Source: Akkermansiaceae bacterium UBA2367 (GTDB lineage: Bacteria > Verrucomicrobiota > Verrucomicrobiia > Verrucomicrobiales > DEV007). From it: DNA of 64,000 nucleotides. Below the pieces are notes generated by a model. The model was not told where the DNA came from and searched no databases. It saw nothing but the letters and a program-made list of their open reading frames with translations. Made by a program: the position numbers and the translations under genes. The stretch is from positions 37,524 through 101,523 of the forward strand of contig DDTJ01000012.1 in assembly GCA_002344525.1 (NCBI GenBank). The letters run 5' to 3'. Shown here in pieces: positions 54,201-56,978 of this stretch (the first letter of the stretch is position 1; each line of letters starts with the position of its first letter).

Positions 54201-55270
54201 CCGCGAGCATCGGCGGCGGGATCGAGCTGACGGTGGACGGGGACATGCGGGCCGTGGCCGGTGCCGGCGGCGCAGCCCAAGTCGGGCACGGCGGCTACTC
54301 CACCGACGGGGCCATGTCCGGCCTCATCTCGGTGGCCGTCGACGGCAGCATCGAACTGGTCGCCACGAGCGCCAACCCCGGCGGATACGCGAAGATCGGG
54401 CACGGGGACGACCTCTCGAACGGAACGGGGACGAGGGCCGGGGACATCGAGGTCACCGCCGGGACCGATTTCACGATAGCGGGGGCCTTGGTGGGGCACG
54501 TCTACGTCGGGTCGCCCGCGACCTTGGTCAGCGGCGCGACCTTCATCGGGGCGAGCTGGAACGATCCTACCAACCCCGCCGGTGGCAGCCTGATCGCGGA
54601 CGCTGGCAGCGAGTTCAGCGGCGAGGAGGTGCGCTTCTACCTGCCGCGCCGTGGGAACAACCAAGTCGAGGCCGGGGCCTTGATCAACGGCGAGGTCTAC
54701 GACGGCGGAGTCGACGATCCCCAGTGGGACCAGCGGCTGGACGAGTACACCAACCGGATCGAGGACGAGGGCGGGAACGAAATCGGCACTCCCGGCGAGC
54801 GAGGTGCAAGTCTCGGCGACGGGGAGGCACCCACGGCGCTCGGGAACTACGCCTTCTACTACGACACCATCGTGTCTGGCGAACCCGTGATCGTGAATCC
54901 CGGCCCTGGGCCTGGACCCGGCCCAGGTCCTGGGCCCGGAGGGAACAATCCCAACAGTCCCGAAGACCGGACCTTCCACGAAGGCGTGGACGAGCAGGTG
55001 CGGAAGCAGACCTCCCCGGTGGTGGGCAGCATCCACTACCGCGGCTACCACCAGTATGGCCCGAACGGGGAGAGCGTCTACAGCTTCAACCGCGCCCCCG
55101 TGGTGGAGGAACCCGGCTTGATTGGCGGCAACAGCGGCGAGGATGAGGACGATCTGCGCCGTCGTCTGCGAGCCCTCCGCCAGCAGGCGGAGGGAAGCGA
55201 CTCCCAAGAGGAACCCCAAGAAGAGACCGCCGAGTCGGCTGCAGGCGGCGACAAGGCATCGGATCTATGA
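36257..55270 (+). CDS. giant TPS-type exoprotein with IGHGG repeats
   Basis: A protein of about 6337 residues from the ATG at 36257 (ATG 36266 also possible). An N-terminal signal sequence (RSHRLQTFVLGLLTPGLLVW) leads into a filamentous-haemagglutinin-type TPS domain (residues ~43-300: NPYGGVVVHGDVQIGTGEGG, IIDWQGFSISAGELTQFFQP, NAAVLNRVTGGDPS, NGNVFVINSSGILVG), as in two-partner secretion exoproteins. The rest is a Gly-rich beta-solenoid of ~35-50-residue repeats centred on (A/S)QIGHGG; I count about 60 exact IGHGG and about 40 variants. Five spaced AGW modules and a large tandem duplication shape it. A GPGPGPG linker (near residue 6215) precedes an acidic C-terminus. No TpsB-type translocator gene is in the window. 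A long, secreted or surface adhesin-like filament is inferred. Confidence 0.9.
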   Translation: MNKMASSKDICAAVLRRSHRLQTFVLGLLTPGLLVWNQPLQANPYGGVVVHGDVQIGTGEGGNLQILQNSQSAIIDWQGFSISAGELTQFFQPGSNAAVLNRVTGGDPSAIHGALKANGNVFVINSSGILVGPGGSVDVNGLVLSTLDVDNGEFLARGDMVFKGGSDKGVTNLGRINAIGGDVFLIGRTVSNSGSVSAGQGRVGLAAGEEVLLKADTGIEGERVFVRATGAGASGTGIFNDGTIEGAAVELKAHGNLYALAINNKGSVRATGATSSGGRVYLRGAGGGIDNSGSIEAMTSNGSGGRVLIEAAYAKVDGLIEAEGGAVRIAATDKAELGGSIDVSSSSVPSPGGQVVVEAREISVGSTAAIDASGETGGGSIQIGGGFQGRDATIRNAETLVIDDGASLRADALASGNGGSVILWSDGDTEFRGGITALGRGDGKGGFVEVSGKEGLLFDGTVSTLAENGANGTLLLDPRNLTISSAAASTTNINTTTLTGLLGTNHVVVSTYDTGTADAGHITVQNAVIYNSLNSLTLLAEGDLYIGNHIINRGTGHVNLVAGWDPSVTSLSDLFGVAPGSPGSATVSAAPDMGSLIFGTAGSFGKNGGSVYVGLTGHPGSDPSLVAADRAVSVASRNGQTNVAGYDVNVWGPALTGAPSVGAQRYAQIGYNRRAAGTVVTDPDPVLGSIRVKAVNDVSVVANKHEVGILGYNPAGWTAGTTDTGNASFAQIGHGGERDSVRGMKLSGEILVEAGNDVILLGGKTINNHAQIGHGGFDNAVANYSATLGGDITVNAGRDVTVTGGQGYYSHAQIGHGAVQQLLASFVESKIDVDAGRNVTVQGGAGTVGTENSRFSRAQIGHGAYVSDFVDAGGAVLAPGSGKGFRGAIDVDAGGAILIQAGNYDSDNFALIGHGGNGSDGDHGGDITVTAGTGLDLQGGTGADFLFSQIGHLSIGSGNSISGDVRVTVEDGGVRMNGGGSAVGHAAIGSSGYNILAGSTISGGTHVALKGTDATDGLSMVAGNGSHSAAHIGHLAQFAAANTAAITLSGAVEVDIAAGGLKMQSSTLGTNAHTQIGHGGSYATGSKSGDIRVTVTSGDLSAKAGGTTGGERYNHTQIGHGGYIRAGAVTASSGTGFEDILDGGGNPIGQRPLGIVVQVLDGKIDLLAGGAIANYAQIGHGGVRASVANTSGYTGDITVEASGGISMGKGSASYSHAKIGHGGTDTVTGNVTNANGAITVKTGADLAMGEGTAGYAFAQIGHGGPGVVAGNVWHLGGAIDVTAGGSVIARGGTAGYTNAQIGHGGYISAATSTIGISTIAASPIAVKATAGDVLLLSGTVSNTGAKIGHGGYNMKLASFGESHVTVEAGRHVRLVSPQFETFSNVSNSGTQIGHGGFGSVVGPVSGASTSGYSGDISVTAGGKLDVIAGKNAGSYNWSLLGHNSYYNSNGVHSGDITVTTGTLAGLTPADYGITVQAAYGDYMPLATTITAINGYYSFASIGHRGHSNDAANYTTGLHGDILVDAVRGGVLVAGGDGVDGTSAADTLPDIRLHGASIGHGGYNAGRNGSTPGVDGISGSVGVFAEGDIVLRSGTSRNAAVMIGHGGYSAFGPMEGDIKVVSRNGSLELNSTLAINTARGGVMIGHGAPSPGAGTRQGDILVDVAGEISMVATVASLSHIGHKSGTANAVSNSDLTIRARSFDRVTGDSGSQLFRLDAGLGTMLAANLAWGHTSLVGMGSEGIEIAGPMSWNSAYDFNLLSYSDIFIANSLINQGSGDVNVFAGWNPALATLHTASDFPGPGPSAPVTPWRYYMIRDVNANTQLFSVPGSYGQNNGSVRVGTNADLTAANRAVSVASRSGQTNVGGHQVVLSGGATTGAYSQIGYRGAGTGTVTVHAGDGGVSLLGGSGTDAAAQIGHGGRGGSGTISGSVAVEADGAITMTAGGGAQAYTLIGHGGYGHNGAMGTAADTIRVISHTAGLTMTNGNGADAFSMIGMGGYGSGGNKTGAIAVETVTGVALNATTSTGINIGDRSFVQIGHGGYSSGGSASTLSGAISVTGSAANSAVTLRGGKGYFQHAQIGHGGYNTAGTKNGAITVEASSGGVILKGGGNAVSPVTGETALYSHAQIGHGGTSSTGSADGAVSVTTTNAGNVLLQGGGKRWTHAQIGHGGRDSSLASGLLSGVVNVVSDGKVELKGAADADTGTPSAVASETYAQIGHGGMFSSTRYDGAVTVNAQTGVLLESGPSSYSRAQIGHGGYMAGTNAGAAVVMTDAAVTVTTVDGGVILDASKANNAILATAMIGNGSTGHFENASRNGAFRGAITVDGGTGNVELRSGSRAGSGAMIGNGGNSLGGDHSGRISVSADGDLIMTLLPGGTNNVYSRIGHGGAGSTYTGVNLAMGGNLDGDICVQIGGKVSLDATGGSTLTNKYVQIGHGGGNITGDFTGNITVVARGSGGIELKGGAGTGAYAQIGHGGTNTAGTMDGHVYVVAEAGDISLAGGSGASSYAMLGHGDGAKTSTGQRGGGMHLFAQGNLTGTGGTGAANQGNVYIFHQNNNGLQSGDYLGGDGYQKVVNGTISLPAYVTADEGTLFTGNIGNGIVQILDRSATDYTISLPDMAINTSADFHIVTGGNITMLSSYQNQGTGSITLVAGWNGVGGSFSAGSVTYEDDGFGGFNYCKPIITQGALGGIDFNDCDTFGNNGATLTIGSAAQTSRVSVGSAGGTNTFAAAGIQMFSSNSTANAATQLGYYGDGTAMTGAINVRVKDLGLSLNSGDAAGAFTQIGHGGRGSNAAGGVNALIDISFCDPGDVSLLGGANGMNSYAQIGHGGSGLAGNFSGDVTIDGTRDLALAGGGNQAYAQIGHGGATGVDPTISAGDPSYVRRALSASGTIQVINTTGAVSMIGGAGAHNAYVQIGHGGVALSNAGAIGGDVTVEAGGGGIDVKGGLGNVAYALIGNGGYWVDNALGGTVRVDAKGTGVGDGIRMRGGDGNHTYASPRSGFAGAMIGNGGYNTVSTVGGDTYVSVQNGGLAMNAGDAYYSNATIGHTGQSGSGAMSGLIDVDVVNGSLVMEAGIKNLFGFTQIGHGGWTSRNHGGDIDVKVDQGDIVIRSGTITYNHAKIGHGGYGNGSVQTDTGTINVEATLGSVMLESRNGPQAYTQIGHGGMGKGSFMRGEFHDAVTVTAGNQVKLAAGGGQDTFAMIGHGGTNVRGIFSGAVDVTAGAGGLVMTGGSNARAFAQVGHGGYNEAAAVGTYAITGAPVTINAGWVDLRGGGSNAYAQIGHGGFYVNGSVADSAISVTTTGTAATDGVRLRGGTGSNSYAMIGSGGLGDISASNLGGAFGATGNVSVTSAGGGISLEGTTTNAFALIGNGGHQIAGAFGGTTTVNSNGGTANDGMSLKGGTGSYSFANIGHATNNVTASMLNSDTVVRVAGGGLDLRAGTATLAVAVIGLQGRQFTGNRSGKVDVTVSGGNVTMTGGTGTAAFTQIGHGGWGQSANGSMTGEVKLIVENGTLTMVGGAASLPVGEDYGKFAMIGHGGGAAYTGAMSGAVTVDVMGAIAMQSGTGGSAFTLIGHGGQSRGGTFGLAGDLVKVVSQTAGLTMTSGTGNDAFSMIGMGGSNTTGDRIGNVTVETVSGVMMDATSNVGIGTSIRSFVQIGNGGYNTSAIGGTMSGVVSVTSSGSASAVSMLGGKETGQFTLIGHGGYGRTGVKTGGITVSAGSGGITLKGGGDSTAGSTVAPQGFAQIGHGGSASAAAATGDINVTTTNGGDVILHGGGRQYSHAQIGHGGRSSSAGLLSGAINVTSNGRVEIKGAVDPLTNTPSVNSNETWAQIGHGGMFASATYGGAITVSAQTGVLLESGGSTYARAQVGHGGYSAGTSAGADAVMTDAAVTVTTVSGGVILDASKANNRGYAAAQIGHGGTTVNGAVRNGAFRGNITVDGGTGNVELHSGNQGGSGAMIGNGGASLSGNHSGRISVSAGGDLIMDLRTAGTSNVYSRIGHGGVGTSNAGADQAMSGNMDGDICVQIGGDISLDATGGSTLTNKYVQIGHGGGNVTGDFTGNITVVARGSDGIELKGGAGTGAYSQIGHGGRNTAGTMNGHVYVVAENGDISLTGGSGAASYAMFGHGDGAKTSTGLRGGGMHLFAQGNLTGTGGSGAANQGNVYIFHQNNNGLQPGDYIAGSGDGYQKVVNGAISLPGYTTVDEGTMISGNFGYGIVQILDSSATDYTINAPDMLLDTSLDFYLVTGGNITMLSSYQNSGTGAVTLVAGWDGVGGTTGLGSVTYASDGAGGFNYCRPIISQGTLSGIDFNDCGTFGNNGKTLTIGSAGQTSGVVIGSRYGANTFAAYGIELIAGNTSGAHTQLGYRPTATASGADSSIALRVKEGGLQMTAGTGVDDSYVQIGHGGTGGTNSILNGEINISFCAPGDVILNAGTGAAGRGSYAQIGHGGNAWRMAKTGAIIIDGAKDVILNAGREDAYAQIGHGGAKDAAGNYGLGATNGAVQVINTVGKVSLYGGTGLNATAQIGHGGVAMRAIMDGPVTVDAGTGGIELKGGTAERTYTLIGNGGYNIDNAISGDVTVNAKGTAVTDGIVMTGGGGGYSGAFIGNGIYENNAAISGFTEVSVVNGGITMNGGGGQSSKAGIGHTNRTDSNTMTGYVNVDITEGNLTMNGGNGQYASATIGHERITGGTATMTGAVDVDVRKGNISVTGGLGQYSVAAIGHAGTGGTSTSNGDVTLIAGDGDITVTGGNSTVGTSFAAARIGHGVWESGNKTGVIIVTAERGNIVVQGGTATAGNYNYALIGHGGYGNNNTQNIVNQAINVTATLGSVTVKGGTTDANFAQIGHGGLGRNSFFLGSFGGDVTVKAGSAITLTGGNSNNAHALIGNGGSGLRGPVSGTVLVEAGTGGISLSGSTGTNSFAAIGNGGHDIDTAVSGTTTVRALGTNAATDGIRLQGGTGSQAAAQIGHLHIAGSGAASGAVEVTTVAGDINLTGGGSNAHAQIGHGGRDSDGAKSGTVTVKSARGVSLSGGGTNAFAQIGHGGLVVKAPLSDNVLVEARTGGIKLSGGTGSYSHALIGNGGYDVDNNVSGTTTVRALGTNAATDGIRLKGGLGDQAVAHIGHLHSYSTGTTSGAVEVTAEAGDIEVEASDTGYFTHAHIGHGGRDSDGDKSGAITVTAENGDVILRAGGTRGSDHYAHAQIGHGGYANGVVDRTFSGDTRVESVTGSVSLTGGDSAYNYTQIGHGGTYAVTGMSVTFMGKVDVLAAMDVDLKGGTGDTTYTQIGHGGRRISGSALTSVGGAVDASSIYVNAGRDVLLSGGTRHYSGAKIGHGHHAQPMASFVENKIEVNAGRHIELVAEQFATFNSVSYSGTQIGHGGTGATVGGGSSGYSGDIAVNAGGKLDLIAGKNAVSFNYALIGHTAYFNVRGNHSGDITVKTGLTGGLADYGLNIVAGSRSDANASNSYYSFAGIGHRGHSNGAGGGDLEGHITVVAERGGLVLKGGDQAVNNAEVRLHGAQIGHGDYNSDGLKIGDIKVCIDGDILLENGSARQSPVQIGHGGFSHDGNITGSIEVSSLNGGITLDSSVGNNDITNTQIGHGGPTTTGAFNGSISVSAAGDIQLKGGRFDASHSQIGHGGDASNGNFGGNIHLLAGGGLSLTGGTHADAFAMVGHGSARPHTTGTRSGEMKLFVGDTTVLTDNVSGTRLGHGTTTVGGIGGAGITLVTETLDLSSHARRVTDIANEMGQSGDVTIAITDGDLLVDGGAVHFNHGFNTNFVASGNVTMATTVQNSGSGNVGAAAGWNAYAGYDAATGQFDGSNGLTLALDFNHCRLMQTLEFDLGALATATAHWGNNGGKVVIGGGSQTAHVAVGSAGGTTTALGHAVEVIASTAGHYAMIGFSPTPGVSPDGDITVKAKEGGVSLKGGPVFNAYAQIGHRASLATVPNLAGEITVVSGGDLDLLGGDGPLANAQIGHGGSHATAASIGGGIELTVDGDMRAVAGAGGAAQVGHGGYSTDGAMSGLISVAVDGSIELVATSANPGGYAKIGHGDDLSNGTGTRAGDIEVTAGTDFTIAGALVGHVYVGSPATLVSGATFIGASWNDPTNPAGGSLIADAGSEFSGEEVRFYLPRRGNNQVEAGALINGEVYDGGVDDPQWDQRLDEYTNRIEDEGGNEIGTPGERGASLGDGEAPTALGNYAFYYDTIVSGEPVIVNPGPGPGPGPGPGPGGNNPNSPEDRTFHEGVDEQVRKQTSPVVGSIHYRGYHQYGPNGESVYSFNRAPVVEEPGLIGGNSGEDEDDLRRRLRALRQQAEGSDSQEEPQEETAESAAGGDKASDL
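37860..38280 (+). repeat. AGW module 1 of giant gene
   Basis: Codes for a conserved module LYIGNHIINRGTGHVNLVAG, W-D-P, then SFGKNGGSVYVGL, AVSVASRNGQTNVAGYDV and an IGY ending. It marks the start of the first super-block after the N-terminal domain. Confidence 0.65.
40330..40960 (+). repeat. Long-range duplicate, copy 1 (pairs with 52270-52840)
   Basis: Encodes a run of marks in the same order as at 52270-52840: GRHVRLVSPQFETFSNVSNS, SGYSGDISVTAGGKLDVIAG, YYSFASIGHRGHSN and DIRLHGASIGHGGYN. The matching copy reads GRHIELVAEQFATFNSVSYS, SGYSGDIAVNAGGKLDLIAG, YYSFAGIGHRGHSN and EVRLHGAQIGHGDYN. Confidence 0.6.
41517..41910 (+). repeat. AGW module 2 of giant gene
   Basis: Codes for FIANSLINQGSGDVNVFAGW, GSYGQNNGSVRVGT and AVSVASRSGQTNVGGHQV, homologous to module 1. 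Confidence 0.65.
44128..44517 (+). repeat. AGW module 3 of giant gene
   Basis: Codes for HIVTGGNITMLSSYQNQGTG, LVAGWNGVGG, then GGFNYCKPI, FGNNGATLTIGSAAQTSRVS and a TQLGY ending; homologous to modules 1, 2, 4 and 5, closest to 4. Confidence 0.7.
48981..49365 (+). repeat. AGW module 4 of giant gene
   Basis: Codes for YLVTGGNITMLSSYQNSGTG, LVAGWDGVGG, GGFNYCRPI and FGNNGKTLTIGSAGQTSGVV, almost the same as module 3 about 4.85 kb earlier. Confidence 0.7.
52270..52840 (+). repeat. Long-range duplicate, copy 2 (pairs with 40330-40960)
   Basis: The second copy of the block described at 40330-40960, lying some 12 kb downstream and slightly shorter. The order of marker motifs is the same. Confidence 0.6.
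53573..53965 (+). repeat. AGW module 5 of giant gene
   Basis: Codes for FVASGNVTMATTVQNSGSGN, AAAGWNAYAGYDAATG, then WGNNGGKVVIGGGSQTAHVA, the most divergent of the five related modules. Confidence 0.6.
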
Positions 55271-55321
55271 CCGGAAAGGACCATCCAAGATCCAGCAGAT
55301 AAAGAACGGCGCGAAGGTAGA

Positions 55322-55386
55322 CCCGACCGGCCCGGTCGGGGATTGGGCGCGCAAGGTCACCCTTCGGCGGTTCGAGCCGAACCGCC
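55322..55386. terminator. Tandem hairpins after the giant gene
   Basis: Two perfect stems lie between convergent genes: CCCGACCG/CGGTCGGG with loop GCC (55322-55340) and GGCGGTTCG/CGAACCGCC with loop AGC (55366-55386). No T-tract follows directly on either strand, so intrinsic termination is uncertain; they may act from both sides or be extragenic repeats. Confidence 0.5.
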
Positions 55387-55406
55387 CCGAACGAGGAGTT
55401 TTGAAT

Positions 55407-56729
55407 CTATTGGGAGCTGCCCAAATCGTAGCAAACCAAGCGCGAGCCGAATTCGTTCTGCATCACGTAGAGGCGTCCGCCGCTGACGACCGGCGGCGCC
55501 CAAGTCTCGGGGGCGTAGAAGAGCCTCGCTTTCGCCAAGATCTCGAAGCCGCCCGCGCCCATGCGCAGGCGCAGCAGCACCCCGTCCTCGCCGAGGCAGA
55601 GGAAGCCTCCGTCCACATGGATGAGGTGGGCGTGGCCGAGGCTGACGGGAATCGGGCGGCCCTGCCATTCGATGGTCGTCTTGTAGAAGGCCTCGTTCCA
55701 GAGATGGCGTCCGCTCCGGACATCGTAGGCGAGCAGCAGCCCGCCGCTGCCGCCCACGCCGTAGAGGATGCCTTCGTGATGGATCGGCGTCTGGAACTGG
55801 CAGCCCAGCTCCGGCGCGGTCCAGAGGATGCGCGGCTGGAACGCCTCGTCGTATTGGACCATCGCCCCGCCAAGCCCGTAGTCCTCGGTGATGAAGACGC
55901 GGTTCTCCCCGCAGGGGACGGGGCTGGCCGCGAGGATGCTGGCGAATTGGGTGGACCGCCAAGGCAGTTCGCTCTCGATCGCCCCGGTCTCGGGATGGAC
56001 GCAGAGCAGCCCCCCGGTGGGCGGCTTCACCATGCCGCCGGCGAGGACGAGGATGCGGTCCTGCCCGTTGATCTTCGCCACGACGGGCGAGGCGTAGCTG
56101 CCGTGCCAAGCGTGGTCGCTCCGCCAGAGGACCTTGCCGTCGCGTTTGTCGAAGGCCGCCACGCAGGTGCCCTCGGAGCCCACGTTGACGATGAGCTTGT
56201 CGCCATGGACCAGCGGCGAGGAGCCGTAGCCAAAGAAGACCGGCGCGGGGCCGAAGGCCTCCGGCAAGGAGACCCGCCAAGCGACCTCCCCGTTTTCGAA
56301 GCGTAGACAGAGCAGATCGCCGTCATTGCCGAGGGTGTAGACGAGTCCAGTCTCCGGGTCGGCGGTGGGGCTGGTGCGCGGGGCGTCGACGACGCCGTAG
56401 CTCTGCCCGGTCTCGACGGGATAGGAATGCTCCCACAGCCCCGCCCCGGTCGCGGCGTCGAGGCAGCGGATCTGCTCGCGGTTTTCGACTTGGTGCAGAT
56501 AAACGACCCTGCCTCCCACGACGACGGGGGAGGCGTGCCCCCTGCCCCGCTCGACCTCCCAGAGCAGCTTCGGCCCGGACTCGGGAAAGTCCAGGCGCAG
56601 CCCCGTCTCGGCGCTGTGCAAATCCAGCTTGGGCCCGAGGAGATGCGGCCAGTCCTCCGAAAACGAGACAGGCACGAGGGCGAACGAGGCGACGGCGAAA
56701 AGGCAGGGGCCGGACGGGAGGAGGCTCAT
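55407..56729 (-). CDS. secreted PQQ-like beta-propeller protein
   Basis: A 440-residue exported propeller from the ATG at 56729, which gives a signal peptide (MSLLPSGPCLFAVASFALVP). The WD-like PQQ repeats each pair a strand with a Trp-motif: ASPVVVGGRVVYLHQVENRE, IRCLDAATGAGLWEHSYPV, LVYTLGNDGDLLCLRFENGE, VAWRVSLPEAFGPAPVFF, VAAFDKRDGKVLWRSDHAW and LLAYDVRSGRHLWNEAF, seven or so in all, the usual number. The DWPHLLGPKLDLHS opening recalls the WPxxxGPxxDG start typical of exported PQQ-like proteins in planctomycetes and relatives. There is no dehydrogenase signature, so a binding or scaffold role is as likely as an enzyme. It faces the giant gene convergently across the hairpins. Confidence 0.87.
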   Translation of the reverse strand: MSLLPSGPCLFAVASFALVPVSFSEDWPHLLGPKLDLHSAETGLRLDFPESGPKLLWEVERGRGHASPVVVGGRVVYLHQVENREQIRCLDAATGAGLWEHSYPVETGQSYGVVDAPRTSPTADPETGLVYTLGNDGDLLCLRFENGEVAWRVSLPEAFGPAPVFFGYGSSPLVHGDKLIVNVGSEGTCVAAFDKRDGKVLWRSDHAWHGSYASPVVAKINGQDRILVLAGGMVKPPTGGLLCVHPETGAIESELPWRSTQFASILAASPVPCGENRVFITEDYGLGGAMVQYDEAFQPRILWTAPELGCQFQTPIHHEGILYGVGGSGGLLLAYDVRSGRHLWNEAFYKTTIEWQGRPIPVSLGHAHLIHVDGGFLCLGEDGVLLRLRMGAGGFEILAKARLFYAPETWAPPVVSGGRLYVMQNEFGSRLVCYDLGSSQ

Positions 56730-56790
56730 CGGGGAACTGTAGCCGCAATCCTGCCGGACCGGAGGCAAAATTCGCGATGGTCATTCCCTG

Positions 56791-56882
56791 CCTCACCATC
56801 TGCGGAAATTTGCGGCCATCTGCGTCAAAAAAATGGGAACGCAGATTTCCACGGATGAGCCGCGGATTGGCGCAGATCGAGG
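56791..56882. repeat. Iterated palindrome (ATCTGCG type)
   Basis: Left arm CCTCACCATCTGCGGAAATT with further TGCGGCCATCTGCGTC (56791-56826) faces an inverted right arm (56837-56882) of AACGCAGATTTCCACGGATG and related units ending GCGCAGATCGAGG. It fills part of the 249-base gap before the HtrA/SirB1 fusion gene on the minus strand; the rest of the gap shows nothing. Confidence 0.7.
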
Positions 56883-56978
56883 AGTGTTTGCTGGCCCGGC
56901 TACAACAGAACCAGTCGACCGACAGGAATGTCGGCCCTCCTTGGGCTTTCCGGAAAGACGATATAGAGATCGTCGAAC

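Noticed and set aside
47462..55219. A 2585-codon open frame on the minus strand inside the giant gene
   Set aside because: Its translation is a shadow rich in Val, Gly, Ala, Asp and Pro with no domain, and it follows the repeat periodicity of the plus-strand gene. Very high GC and the repetitive sense strand leave no stops. The plus strand shows a secretion domain and ordered repeats.
36257..55270. CRISPR-like or tandem DNA repeat array in the giant region
   Set aside because: The repeats are translated in one frame with spacing that varies, vary at third codon positions, and encode a conserved peptide motif; this is coding repetition.
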